Shown: positions 1 to 14,206 of the stretch, piece by piece
How the letters are laid out: each line of letters starts with the position of its first letter
Numbering within the stretch: position 1 is the stretch's first letter
Source of the DNA: Amia ocellicauda
Taxonomy: Eukaryota > Chordata > Actinopteri > Amiiformes > Amiidae
Length of the DNA: 64,000 nucleotides
NCBI RefSeq assembly: GCF_036373705.1
Contig: NC_089856.1
Span: forward strand, 25,817,798 to 25,881,797
Direction of reading: 5' to 3'
Translations under genes and position numbers: made by a program
Notes under the pieces: model-generated
Databases searched by the model: none
Told to the model about the DNA's origin: nothing
Seen by the model: only the letters and a program-made list of their open reading frames with translations

Positions 1-1384
1 CACATTTTAAAAGAATGATAACAAATATTCTGAGTCATATATATTAGCAAACACCAGAAACCAAGAGTTGTGGCAGCTGCTCAGAGTCCAGGTGGAGAAT
101 ACTCTTGTATTTTGCAAGTCAATCAGAAATGAAGATCTCTCCTGACAGTATTTAAAAGCACCTGAATGTATTCAATGTGATATGTAGTGTTGTAAAAAAT
201 GATGCTTAAAATAATGTTACTCCAAAGTGCTTTTGCTGCATCAGTGGTGGTATCTGGTGATCCCATCTATATCTGAAAGTTTCAGAGCACCCTTGTATGA
301 AAAAGACAGGTTTCTGGAATAATGCTCCAACTAATTTCTTTGCAAAGTGAAATTAAAGTATGTTTAAAAGTTGCTTTTTTTACAAGCATTATAATTAAAA
401 CAAAAATTATAACGGGAATGTTCATCTCTTTTAATCTAGTAGATTACTAATCAAAAATTTAACAATCTGGTTCTTAAAAGATCCCAAAGATTTAGGAGCC
501 ACAAATAGAATGTTTAAAAACATTGCAGGAATGATACTTTTTATATGTGAAGAAGTTCGTGTCACTCATGAATATAGATTAAAAGAAAAACACAATTGAA
601 GTATCAGGGTGATATTGTTTATTAGAATTGCAAAATTATTAATGTTGTGCAGTAAATCTAATGAGAATTTTACAAAGGACACTTTGGGCTTATATGTTAG
701 GAACACTACAGCTGAGATAAAAGGAGCTGTTGCACAAAATCTGTACCATTCTGATTTGCAACTCAAACAGGAGATGCTGGTATTTCAAATGGAATCAGAA
801 TATGATTAGATAACAGTGGTTTTGGCTCTTCCAGTTCAGAGTTAATTTTAAGGGCACACAAAAATAACTTGATTGATGATTTATGAGCACTGTGTTTAAT
901 GAAAACACAATGAATTCCAAGGAGTATTAAACATTCTTGGGTTGTAATTAAGATTTGAAGAAAAACAAAGCATCTTGGACCAACTGACTGTGAAGTTACA
1001 GTGCAATTTACTAGAGTGACAGGAGCAGTGCATATATTGCATTTCTTATTGATCAAAACTGATAGAACCTCAAAGTATACAGAATATGTAGTAGTTATTT
1101 TACAATGTCAGTGGTTTCCAAAAAATAACTTATATTTATAAATAATATTGTATATGGTATTATTCAGCTGTTGATTCATTCTGAATTGTAATCCATAAGA
1201 AATGTTGATAAGATTCAAACAAAGAGAAATAAAAGTCAATATCAATGGTATCAAGGCTTAGGGAATTAAATTGTATTCACACACTATAAACAATTATCTT
1301 GCAATGCTGTGCATGCAACAATATCTCAAACACTCCACAAATTGGTCCTGTATGGTATGGTGGCAAGAAGGCCATTAATCAAAA
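1..1384. other. Intergenic, no gene seen
   Basis: AT-rich sequence with only short open frames on both strands, none resembling a known protein or flanked by convincing splice sites. No RNA gene was recognised. Confidence 0.6.
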
Positions 1385-1806
1385 AGCCCACCTTGAATCC
1401 CATTAGAAGTATGCAAACAAACACTCACACTCTGTTTTTATGTTAAAATGGAAATTCTTGCCATAAATGCAAAGCCTTATGTGTGTGGCGCATGTTATGT
1501 TATGGAGATGTTTCTCATCAGGGCACTTATTATAGGGGGGGGGGGTTTCTGCACACTTCCGTAGCAACAAAAAGGAACAAAAAGGTAAATGTCCTAGAGT
1601 GGTTAGAGCCCTGACCTTAATCCAATCGAAACCATGTAGCATGATTTGAAGATTGCTGCCCATCAACGCTCCTCAAGGAACTTGACAGACCTTGAACCGA
1701 TTTGTAAAGAAGAATGGTAAAATATTGCAATATCTAGGTATGCTAATTTGGTAGAGACTAATCCCAACAGATTTACACCTGTAATTGCTGCGAAGTATTA
1801 ACACTG
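1385..1806 (+). mobile_element. Tc1-like transposase relic, C-terminal part
   Basis: Read on the plus strand with frameshifts, this stretch resembles the back half of a fish Tc1 transposase. A segment near 1490-1510 reads like HVMLWRCFSSG (family YVMLWGCFSSGG). From about 1600 it reads like the DLNPIE block, then NLTDLEPICKEEW and a basic C-terminus. Several stops and a G-run at 1536-1545 break the frame. A middle block of the transposase is missing, so this is an old, internally deleted copy. No terminal inverted repeat was identified. The family call rests on remembered Tc1 proteins. Confidence 0.6.
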
Positions 1807-4800
1807 GGGAGTGAAGACTTATCAAATTATGATATTTCAGTTTTGTATTTTTAATATATATATATATATATTTATATATATATTACACAATAAAACCTTT
1901 TTCTCCTTAACAGTGTGGAGTATAGTGTTTATTTACATGCATGGAACTGATACAACAGAATGCTCTAATCATGAAAACAAAACACATGGGCAGAGCAGGT
2001 ACTTTGTACGTGTATGTGCCATGTAAGAGACACACAAAATATCTAGATTAATGTGTACAGTGACAAATTCTGTGTCTGAAATAATACACTGCCTTGTCTT
2101 GCTTTTAAGGTATACTAACATTTAATACAATGAAAAATGAATATACTGGGCTAATTTTATTATGACCCAACATAATCTAGCCAGACCAGTGAGAAAAGCT
2201 GCAAATTCAAAGGCAGATGAAAGCACAAGGCAAGGCTAGTAATTTGATTTACATGTATCTTTTCTTGACTGCTGTTGTTTATTAACATTATAGGTAAGAT
2301 AAGTCTTTTCCTCAGTAGGCATCATGACAAAACAACAGGTACTGGAAAGGTCACTCTGAGAAATTACAACATGTTATATGCCCATTCAAATCACAGTAAA
2401 GGTTTTCTTGCTCTACATTTTAAACAAAAATAAAGATATATGGTGCAAATTGACAGTGTAACACAGTAAAGCCCAAAACCTAATGAAAGTGATGTGTAGT
2501 GCATAGTGCATTTGTATTCTTATTTTTTTATTATTTTGAATTTCACAAGGTAATGTGTTTACACTAGTTATTTTGGTTACATAAGCCCTTACTAAACCAG
2601 TACTAAAGGAAATCTTCTGGACAAGTTGTCTAAAATCAATTCAGTGCCTTTATATGCAATAAGTAAGAATATTTGTTAGTGAGGAAATTTGCATCAGGCA
2701 ATAGGAATACATTACAAATACATTGCCTTGTATACATCAGTTTGGTCCCACTGCCACTGGAACTTCATAATATTGACACTCTCACCCATTCAGGACACAT
2801 ATTCGATCAGCAGAGTTGTGTGATCACCTAGCTTTCAAGAATCAATTGGTGTTTTGGATCATTCCAATGTGGATTAATTGGCTTTAATTTAGGACTAAAT
2901 CACCACTACTGATTTTCCTAAGAGGAACTGCCATCCTAATGCTATCTCCTGTACCTCTTAACAATAACCTGCTATGATTAATTAGGAACATGCTATGGAA
3001 TCAGTCAATCAGCTGAATCAGCTGACACTGAAAATATTACATAGCTCTTTAGCTTGTATTTCATTAGGAGCAACTGATGAGTTTATGCCTCAGTACAACT
3101 CTCCTTGGAAACGTGTGGGGGAGGAGACTGCAACTCACCGAAGCATGTAGAAACACCAAGCAAATACATGACAACATCAGAGCATTTGTATAGCCCCACA
3201 CACCTGGTGGGAGAAAATGGGTTAGAAACACATGCATCTTGGTCTCCAATATGACATGTTGCTGAAAGACAAAAATGAATGAAAACTTGTTTGTTTGTTT
3301 TGAGGGGATTTTTCTTTTTAATACCTTAAATCAGAATCACTATTTAATTCTGTTACCATGAAGAATATTTTTCACTATTTCATATTATGTATTTATATAT
3401 ATATAGTTCATATTGACAGCACAATAAGCAGAAATAATAAGAAAATGTACAACCCGCAGGCTGTTCTCTTGCAGAACGTGATGCTGTGGGCACTGTGTGC
3501 ACGACACGAGGAGGTTGTATGTTTATTGCTTTCCTTCACAGACAGATTTCTGATTCTGATGAGGAGCCCCGTGGCTATGTTATTTCCTGAGGCTATATGA
3601 CTTTCCTCAGACCCCTGCCGGAGTGAGCTCAATCAATACTTTCTTTACTTGCAGTTTTTGAATGCATCAAGTTGGCCAAGCAGCACTGTGGATAATCTTT
3701 TATTTAATTTATGAGATCACCACAACTACCTTAAGAACAATAGAATACCAAATTGTTGGATGTATACTGCGTATGCATGCATCTTAATATATGTATACAT
3801 AAATATATAGATACATTCATTCTGGAAGTCAAAATGATGGGATCACATCTACCCACTACCTGACTAAAATATAGTTAAGAAGATAGATTAATGATGGAGT
3901 GTATGAACTGTCTCTAAAGAATAGAGAACACAAGGCGTCCATTTGTTATTACCCTTACAGCTGTCATGTGATTATTTATTTTGTTAAAAATAAAAAACTG
4001 GTTTAGATCTTGATGGAGTAGAAGCATTTTAAGACTTACCTTGGTAGCTGTTCTTCAGTTTCAACTTCAAATTTTCCCATTCATGTGGCATCCTGTTTCT
4101 ATAAGCTGTCCAATAACCAAAACTGCAGTTCCCCATCAGACTTTTAACATTGTGACTTCTGTGTTGCATGGTGGGCTGCAGATATTCCCCTTGGAATTCT
4201 CATGATAGGTTTCTCCAACCATCATCTTCCCTTCTCTGAAATATAAGCATGTCAATTAAAAAAAAAAATTGGGAGGAATTGTTTAAACAGCTTAATGACT
4301 GACAATAAACAAGTATGTCCAAGCTGGGCCTGAAACCAAGCATTTCGATTTCACTTTTAAACTTGACTTTCCAACAGTTTCACGTTTCACTGTTATTCAT
4401 CAAACAGTCTCCACGTACACTTGGCAAACCGTGAGTTATTCACGCAGAACAGTAAATTAATTGGCAAATAACATGTCATACGTCATCTTTTTCATGAGGA
4501 TTTTAATATTAAGTGCTTTCTATGACATTTGTAATGATATAGCAGGAGCAATGTATTTAACTGAGGTCTGTTAGGGTATGGTTTGTCTCTTTTCATGTGC
4601 GGATATCTGTATTATGAGACTTTACATTACTAGTTGTTAATTAATAATTGTGATCAAACAGATGTGTATTTTTGTAATGTACATCTTTGTACCTTTTCGC
4701 CCTCATAATCATACAATTTATTTTTTAATGTTAGTAATTATTGTGAAAGTAATTACTCTCTATTTGTGATTTTACGTATTACTATCAAACATTCACTTTT

Positions 4801-6017
4801 GTGATTAACAATCACCTCAATTGTAACCAAAAAAACCTCAATGTTGTATTGCAATTATTAAATGTATGATACTATAGATAAATTCTCACGTAATTACTTC
4901 TCCATCTGTGATTAATTTAATTTGAAAGGGTTAAAAGCATATGTGTTGCATACATACCCTGACCCTGATGATGAAACATTGTCTTTCTAATAAATATTAT
5001 TTTGGGGGATTGCATTTTTAGTGTGTTGCTTTTCTTTTCCTTTTTGAAGTGAATTCTTCCAGGTGACTTGCACCTCATCTATACTACCGGTGTGCGTACA
5101 ATTTTGTATTGCTTTATTTTGCAGTCAGTTGTATGTTGAAATACGGCCACTTTTGCTGTAATTCCTCATAATGTCTACTCTACAGTCACAATCTGTGGGA
5201 AATAAAATCAAAGGTAATGTCACATGAACCTACAGATTAGTTCAGGGTCATAAAAGGTGTTTTAAACTGCAACATTTAGTTCCCGAGGAAGAGAGTGTAC
5301 AGATTTGAAGGAAATGAACATTAAAATAGTTCATACAAGCCAATGTCACAGTGACCTAGTTCGAATTACAGTACGGCAGTCATTAAGGCCCGTGAACAGC
5401 TCAGCTTTTACATAAAAAGTAGACAAAACTGAGAGGACCAGACATACCCTAATACTCACTTCTTAAAGTGAAGTTGCAAAGCCTGAGGCCGAACAAACAT
5501 ACAGTGTGGATGCATTAAGAGATTACGCCATTCAGCAGAAGAAAATGTTATATGTCACCCTGACATTTTACCGATAGCTTCATTTCTCTGTGTACCTTGG
5601 AATAGCAGCTTCCAACACTTATCACTTAAAAGTGTGCCTCATCATTGTGTAGCTAATGCATTTTCTTCATGTGTTAATCACATTATTAGCAATACACACG
5701 TAGGCCCTGTGGCAGTTGTCACACCTGAATTTTGTAATCAATGTTTTTGGGGAACTTTGTATTTGATTAGAAAAAGAGAAAAGAAAATTCACATCCGGAA
5801 ATGCACGCCAAAGAACAGAGAACAGTATTAAATTAGCTTTCATAGGCAATATGCAAGACAGTTGCTTCATCTCTTCAGTTCAAATGACTGTGAGAAAGAT
5901 TGCTGTGTATCCACTCCAAGAAAAGATCAAGAGACTTTGATGGATACCAGTTGGTTTACATCACAATTAAAGTGCCTGAGACTGTATTCTTACACTTTTC
6001 AATCCCACTTTCACATG

Positions 6018-6071
<54 letters not shown>

Positions 6072-9000
6072 GCTGAATACTGTCCTTGAAAATACATTGT
6101 GAAAAATGCGGCTTTAAGCCTTACAGTCAGCTAATTATTATGTAAATTAGGCTACACATTTCTGACTGAGGAGAGTTATAACTAAATTGATGGAGTTATC
6201 CAAAGCAGGGTACTGTTTACATGTTTAAATCAGCTGACTCACAGTCCTGAGAATGGGTCACTTTTATCTCCTAAGTACATTTAATTGGCAATCAGTCTCA
6301 CTATCCTGAAGGTTCAATTTAAGTACAAGAATACACATCACATTCCCACAAGACTGGTCCCTTGTTTGAGATTTTGTTTTTAAATATACTACTAAATAAG
6401 TGGTGACTGTACTGGTATAACATAAGAAGACAAATTTGCAAAGGAACACAGAACTGAGTTTCACTGCTGTGCATTTTCCACTTTCACTCATAAACACCAT
6501 CACAACTAGTTCCTTTTGAGAAACTAACAGTCATGGTGTGAAGTTCTGAACTAGCTAATTGCAGAGGGTTCGTCAGTGCTGTTAAACAGTTGAACATGAT
6601 CTGTTTGATTAAATTGTTTATTGATAAGTTTTATATAAAATATTTGTAATGAAAATGTGAAATAATTTAGTACAAATGACAAAATTGCCAATTTCAAATT
6701 TTGAGACCACCCTATGTCGCTCAGATAAGTCCAACCATGTTAGACCATGTCAAAACCTATGTTAGAACATCATTAATATTTGCTTTAATAATATAATAGC
6801 TATTATTTTTTATATGTGACAATGGAAATACTGCATCAAAAGTACCAATATAATTATTTCCACGCAACTTTTTTATATTAAAATTCATTTTTATTTCATT
6901 CATTTAAAAATACCAGTACAACTATGATATATGTATGTATATCGATTAACCCCAGGTCACCATTACCTAAAGTATGTGATTAAGCTGTGGAGCATATTTT
7001 AAATAAATACAACATTTGACCATAGTCAGAAAGCCTGGGTTTATCTAGAGGCAACTATTTATTTATTTATCACACTGTTGGACCCAACAGAAGAATTAAA
7101 TCATACCAATATTACCTTCAATTAATCTGTCAAAAGAAGCTGAACTGTTTGTTACAAGAACATAAAAATGTCAAAACATATCGCCATGGATCAAGTCACC
7201 AATAACCCAAAGGATAGAAGTTGTGTATTTAGATTTACTCAAAGTCATGAAAGCAAAATATTGATTCAGCTGCTGCTCCACCTTGCTGCAAGGGAATGAC
7301 ATGGGGAAACAAAGGCTATCATGCAGATAACTATTCCCAAATAGAAACCTCAAATCCCTCTGGATTCCTTCAGTTTGTTGGTCACAGACAGATCAGTTCA
7401 TGTTCATACGTAAAAGTAAAGCACATTCATTCATGTGAAAGTTTCAAATATGACTGTTAAGGGCTTTTGACATATTTACATTTTCAAATTGAATTTGCTT
7501 AGAAACATATTGCAAGGAATACAATTAAACTGTAGGTGAAGTGAAGAAGGCTGTTCCTTCCAGGACAATTAATACCAGATTACATGTGTTTATACCTTAA
7601 ACAATTAATCCTGTAGAAAATTATGTTATTCAAATATTAACATTTGACATAATGTCAGCTCAGTGGTAGGTTATCAATTTTTAACAAAGCCACACCATTT
7701 TGACATTCATATTAAAATGGGGGAAATGGTAGTAAACAGTATACAAATTAAATCAACACATCCAGAATATTTTGAACATTCTGGAAATAATGTTAGTACA
7801 GTGAGCATTTTGTGTTGTTGACTTCTTTATGAAATCCTTTCTCTAGTCTACTTGCAAAACTTTCAGAATGTGCTAGAAGCTTTTTTGTAACAAATAACTT
7901 TAATAAGAGAGAAGATAAATCTGCTGTTTAGCAGCAAGATCATCACATTGCTTGCTTGTGGGCAGCATTAGCTTCTCGCTATAAGAGTATCTAATTTTGT
8001 CCGCACTAAAGTCGTAGTAACCCGTTTAAAGAAAATAAATATACCCAGGTCTGCTTCGCTTTATCACAGACTTCAGAAATATTGAATTACATTTACATAA
8101 TAGTCTCCTAATCTGAAGATGTTGTTGCAAAAGCAAACATGACATTCAGAATCTATTCAGATTTTTTCTACTGTAAATCAACATTTCCATTGCGGTTTTG
8201 AAAAATAACATTATTCTGAATTTTACAATTTGTAAAACAAAATGTACTGACATTTTGAAAACAGATAAGTTTAAGTCTGTATAATTTTAGAATGAAATTA
8301 ACTCAATATAAAATATGATTGTTAATCCCTATTGCATTACCTCGTGTTAATAACTGGAATAATTTTCCTTTTATTATTTAAATACTCTCCTTTGTTGCTT
8401 ATAATTTTCTTGAGGTATGGAATCCATTCTATTAACTTTAAAAAATATTGACAGTTTAAAGTTTGGTGTACTATTCCCAGTGCTTGGCAGTCAGGGAGAT
8501 ATTTCCTGTTTGTGTATATATTTGTTCTCTCTGACATATCTGTTCCTGCTCCTGAGTTATAGTGTAAATGTTGGGGTCCAGTATTAGACTGATTATTATC
8601 GACCATGTTTCTGTAAACAAAAATGTCTCCATGTGTGAAACAGTGTAGTTTCCATGACGTGAAAACTTACATCGGTCAAGGCTGTGTTAACTAAACCAGG
8701 ATGTGCATCCTCCAACGTTTTTTTTTAAGGAGTTCACCCTATTGACATTAATAATTTTTTCTTTTTATTATTCCTTTCTCTTCTCCTTAAAACAAAAACT
8801 TTGTTACACTCAGCTTCAGAGTATCTTTAAATTATCACCTTCGTTCAAGATACAAACAAAGTGTTTAGGTTTTTTCCATGATGAGCCTCCTTTCGGAATG
8901 AACCCAAGGCATATCTATAGTCTCTGAACAGTTAGAAAAACAGTGTTGGGCTTTTCATGTCAATGGCGATGTAAATATTTTAACAACCTTGATAATTCAT

Positions 9001-10131
9001 CTGAGATGTGTCAAGTAGGTTCACCCAGAAGAGTCTGAGGAAGTAAGGAAGATATTAAAAAAGAAAGGAGAAAGAAAAAGTGAATAATACTTTCAGTTGT
9101 TGGTTTCCTCAAAGAACATCATGTTATTAACAGAAATGTTAGCTTTACCAGCTCTGTAGTAAGTGGGATGAGAGGAGGTTGGATGGCACTGATTTTGCTT
9201 GGCCTCAATGTTATTTAACAAACCAGTTGGCTCTACCTCCACTGTGCTTCCTGTGGAAAATTCTTACTCCCCTGGGCTGCATTGTGGAGATGGTTTAGTT
9301 TTTCATTTTCACGTATTAATTAAAAAGCTCTGAAAGCACAGCTGGCAGGGCTGGCACAAGTGTGTGTCATTCCCTCCCTTTCAATTTGTGGTTCAGTAAA
9401 ATTCTGCACTAGCTGTAAATCTTTGAATAGATTTGAAACCTTTTCCTTGGATTGTTTTCCTTCTTCGTTGATTTTGTTTTCCAACCAAGGCTTACATTTC
9501 CCCGTCTCCCTGTGGAAACACAAGTTATTATATTTTAATTATTGTATACTACGATGTGAGAGAATATTCTAAATCTACTTTCCAATATAATGTACATGTG
9601 CGACACACTGAATCTGATTTCATCATGCAGGTTATATTGGAAAAGGTTAATGTTTCCCCAAATACATTAATTATACCTGCCTTTCCATGAGGTTTCATGA
9701 GTGTTTATAATTGCATCAACTCTTACCTTGGGGCCATATCCATTTGATTTTGGTGATGTTAGCAGCACTAATACTGCCTTGTGTCTTTCAAGCTGATCTT
9801 AACTATGTTAAGTCATTTGATTTGCGGAGGCTTTGCTCAGTTATACTCCTCCAGGTACAATTGATTTAATACTTTGGCTCAAGTTGTTCTCTAATTAATC
9901 TGCAACTGCCAGGCTGGTAACCAGAGACACACTTCTCTCTGGAACACTTAAAGTGAACTTTCCAGGAGAGGTTTTGTTTCTATGCAGCTACCAAATAAGT
10001 ACATTTTCAGTGTATTTAAAGGTTGACTGCAGCATATTAACTAAAGCAGTACTTAAATGTGAATGGAAGGAAAATGTCAAGAAAAATGTATTCAAGATGA
10101 TCCTGTAGCACTTGTAGTAGTAGTAGTAGTA
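1807..10131. other. Intergenic, no gene seen
   Basis: About 8.3 kb of AT-rich sequence. It contains a TA-rich run near 1855-1885 and an ATT microsatellite at 6018-6071 (listed separately). The short open frames have no family resemblance, no codon-usage signal and no splice context. Distal regulatory elements cannot be excluded from sequence alone. Confidence 0.5.
6018..6071. repeat. (ATT)n microsatellite
   Basis: An uninterrupted run of ATT triplets, about 18 units. Confidence 0.97.
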
Positions 10132-10694
10132 CAGTGCGTTCTGACTTATGACAGAGTTCCGTTCCTATGTATGAACTGTCGTAAATTGGTTTAGAACGTA
10201 GGTCGGAATTGTGTTGTTATTACTGTCGTAAGTCATGCTAAATTTTAAAAGTTGTAACCATATTTAAACGCATATACTGTACAGTACATACAAATTGCAT
10301 ACACACAGGTAATGTTCAAGAATGATTATTACATCCATAAAGTTCACACTAAAAAAATATGAAAATAAAGGTGAAGATCTCACACAGGTATGTCTAACTT
10401 ATGCGTAGGTCAACAATTGCCAATATTTACACATACGGCAGAGTTGCTAGGTAAAAAAAATAAAAATAAAAGTTTAACACTTACTCTGTATCCTGATGCT
10501 GACTTGCACACATGAAGGGTCATGTTTGGAGGAGGAAAACTTTAAAGTCATTGGAGGAGTGAGATGCTGTATTTTTCCTCGCTCTTCGTAAGTCACGACA
10601 CAATCCATGTCAGTCGAAATAGAAAAATAATGGGGCTTCATTGAAAGTATGGAATGTCGTAAATCGAGGTTTGCCCTAGGTCGGAACTCACCTG
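10132..10694. mobile_element. pogo/Tigger-like MITE
   Basis: A 563-bp element bounded by CAG...CTG ends and flanked on both sides by a TA dinucleotide inside a TAG microsatellite. The left end starts CAGTGCGTTCTGACTTATGA. The right end, reverse-complemented, starts CAGGTGAGTTCCGACCTAGG. Both termini share imperfect blocks such as GTTCCG, TCGTAAAT/ATTTACGA and TAGGTCGGAA. TA duplication with CAG termini and 'cgtaagtc' arms is typical of pogo/Tigger-type elements. It has no coding capacity, so it is non-autonomous. The superfamily is inferred. Confidence 0.65.
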
Positions 10695-12034
10695 TAGTAG
10701 TATCCTATACTGCAACTAATAATAATCATATACTTTGTTTAGCTGATGCCACTTTTATGTTTATTTTACTTTGCAAGTGGGCTGATGATAGGGGCAGTGA
10801 GAGGAATACTAGAGATCACAGCTTTTTATAGTGTAATCAAATCCATTTTGAATGCACTAAAAACATTTAACTGTTTTTGTACACCTGCAAGATCATATAT
10901 ATGATATAATAATAATATATATGTCACACTCTTATTTTTTAAACTAATGTAATTTTGCTATTTTTCAATCTGTTTTAACATTACATTCTGATAAAAAAAA
11001 CTGCAGATTAGAAAATAATAATAATGCTTTTTAAAGAATATTAAGCTATAGCCTACATAATGATATAAGAGTTACTTGATTAAATAATTGCATAAGATTT
11101 ATTAGCGCTGTTGGACATATAAACTTACGTTTAATATCTCTGTAGTTTTCGAGATTTTAATAAAACCAACCATAATTACTCGTTTTTACAGATCAATAAT
11201 GAAATCATAATGCTATTATATAGTTAGCCTACATTTTCAAGATAGAAAGATTATACTGTTTTCAAACTAATATGTATATCTATGTGCTAGTGTTTACTGG
11301 TAATCACAAAAGTGATTATTTACTTTTGTGGGATATTTATAGGATCACAGAAGTGTGCTTGGAGAGTACTAACATTTTCAAAACTGGCTTGCAGGCTTTT
11401 GTTTATTTTTCTGTAAGAATTTTTTTTAATTGTTTTCATATATAAACAATAGCAGATCTGCTGTATAAATTATTTACCTTGATAAATTATTTTAAAAACA
11501 AGTAGGGCCTAACATTTTTCTAAACATGATCAATAAATTCCATATAATCCTTACATCCAATAGTCAAATGGAAAGACTGGTGTATAAGAATAGTATAAAA
11601 ACTAGCCTATATAAATTAAATTGCACCCTTGTCAGATTGCCAGTGGCCTACAGTAAATAGATTTTAGCAGCTGTGCTGAAGATTGTGATGCCTGTATGTG
11701 AGGTTACAAAGCAAAATTAAGATGTATGCAGCATGGTGGCTGACTATCAATAACATCTATTGAATTTGATTTCTTTCTCTTTTTTTCCAGGAGATAGGAG
11801 CAGTTCTTCAGAGCTGTCTAATATCCTTCCGCATTTCATATGGGGAGGCAAAGAGGGGGTGCAATAAACCCAGGTCATATTCTTATCTTCTTACTACATT
11901 AGAAGACACTTTCCAACCCCATTACAAAGTATTGAGTAAACAGTGCAACAAATGCTATAAGGCTGGTGGTATGTTGTCCCAGAGAGCAAAGCTTTTTTTG
12001 TTGAAAGGAGATCATAATTCATTATGTATATATG
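10695..12034. other. Intergenic, no gene seen
   Basis: AT-rich sequence without a recognisable gene. The remainder of the TAG microsatellite is at its left edge. Confidence 0.5.
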
Positions 12035-12268
12035 TATAAGCAGTGTGGAGTAGTGGTTAGTGGTTAGGAATGGAAGGTAGTGGGTGGGGGACACTGCTGT
12101 TGTACCCTAGAGCAGGTTACTTTGCCTAGATTGCTCCAGTAAAAACCCAGCTGTATAAATGTGTAATTGTATGTAAAAATATTATGATATATTGTAACAA
12201 TTGTAAGTTGCCCTGGATAATGGTGTCTGCTTGGAAATGTAATGATAATAAAATAATAATAAGTAAAC
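12035..12268 (+). mobile_element. V-type SINE (tRNA-headed), + orientation
   Basis: The head reads 'gcagtgtggagtagtggtta' (tRNA-derived, with decayed A/B box). It is followed by the conserved central block 'gggggacactgctgttgtac' and 'gattgctccagtaaaaaccc'. It ends with the LINE-like tail 'aagttgccctggataatgg' plus 'gtctgct' and an AATAATAA tail. This architecture matches V-SINEs common in fish. Copies or pieces in the opposite orientation occur at 42735-42885 and 36640-36690. Confidence 0.75.
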
Positions 12269-14146
12269 TCAAAACTGTCCTTTTCTCACTTCTCTAACTA
12301 GTTACCTTCATTCTGTGAGACAACTGCCGATGTGTCTGTTAGATGGCTTTTATATTCATGTATGTAAGGTATACCAGTAGGCTTTATTTATTTAATATAG
12401 AGTATATCCAATTTGAAATTACTCTTATGGATATTATAGTTGTGTGAAACATCACCATCCAACAGTTTTTTAGTACTTTTAGAACTATGTAGTGTATTTA
12501 GTGGTGTTTCACTCCTGAACAACAATCCATTAGTTAAATCAAACCATGTATTCTCAAGGGATGTCATTGAAATAAGATTATTCTCTGAAACTCAACCATG
12601 CCACACATGTACAATCATGACATTTTGTCATGGTTCACAAAGAGTGTGGATGGAAAGATTGACCTCACAAGACTTTGGGTTTTGTAGCTCTCTAGGGTAC
12701 AGCCTCTCCCCTCTGCAGAAAAGTTATCAAATTCCAAAAGATATTTGAAAAAATATATATATTTTCAACTTATTGTCTAGCAAACAGCATTCCCAGAAAG
12801 ATAATATTGTATGTTGTATACATGTTATACTGTAACTTCATGTCATATAATTTGTGACATATCCCAGGGGTTTTCTTTAACCCAGTCTGCAGCTTACAAC
12901 CCACGTCCCGGGACACACCTGTCCCTCGCCCCTCGAAGTGTCACGAACCTTACAAGAGCCCATGTCTAATTACAAAACTGTTCAGTATTTCTTATAACTT
13001 TCAGCATTTCTATCATAAAGATATTCGCACCATTGATAGTCTAATCTAATCTGCAATCAGACCTTGATCAAAAGTCTGGAAACTTGAAATTGGAAAAGGC
13101 CTTCAGGACACAATCTTTCTAGACCTTGAGAAGATTTGTGGACACATAATGCAATTATTTCTGTAACCTAACTGGGAGCTGGCCACAGGCTCCTCCTGCA
13201 CACTGCTAAAGGGTATATAAAGATAATGAAGATAATTGGAAAAACCATAAGATTGCAAGCTTCCACAGTTTATTATCATTTGCATATTATTTATTACCAT
13301 TTTAATAATTAAAATTGCTTATTTTCCTTTAAGCATGTAAATCAGCTTTGGGTAATTAATTGGTATGCTTAGGAAAATTAGTTTTGGGAAAAAAAAATCA
13401 TTACATATTACTAATATTATGAGAACAGGCACAAATGTTAATAGGATATGTTATTTGGTCGTTTTTTTTTCAGTGTCCCAGTTTATGTGTGCTGCATAAA
13501 GCACAGCTTTGTCATCACTGCAGAGGAAAGACAAAGTTAAACCCTTAAAGGGGGGGTGTAAGATCATGAGAAAGACAAATGAGTGGTTGTGTGACAGAAC
13601 TGAGACAGAATGTATATACAGTCAAGAATTCCAGTCTCCTTAAACAACCAATCTTATGGCCACATGCTCATACTACAACAGAGGACAAGAATGTGATTGT
13701 AGGTATGAGCCAGTGTTGAATGTCTGTTGGAAGTACTTCATCAGCTAGTTGACAAGAGAGGTGTTATAAGGGCTTCCCAGTTCAACCCAATTTGGAAAAC
13801 CTGAGTAAAAAAAGGAAACCAATTTTCTTGCTTTTCAGGGTGGGAGGGACTGCAAGAACTGACGATATAAATGGGATATAAATATGATGCTGACAGGTCA
13901 AGAGAATAGGTAAATTAGTTAATTGGAAATGAAGTCTGAGGTCAACTTGCAAGAACTGACAGCACCACAGGACTAAGAGGCTTAGGGCCTGTTCCAGGAA
14001 ACACAAATCTTAGTTTTCCTGTGATATAACAGTAAAAGGGTTCCAATTTTAACTTTCTTATTGAAAGGATTTCCTTATTCCAGTATAGTCCATTATGTGT
14101 TACTTAAAATAATAGGATCCTCTAGTATAAAAAGGTTCAGAACAAC

Positions 14147-14206
<60 letters not shown>

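Noticed and set aside
12035..12110. Possible tRNA gene
   Set aside because: The tRNA-like head belongs to a V-type SINE with its characteristic central block and tail.
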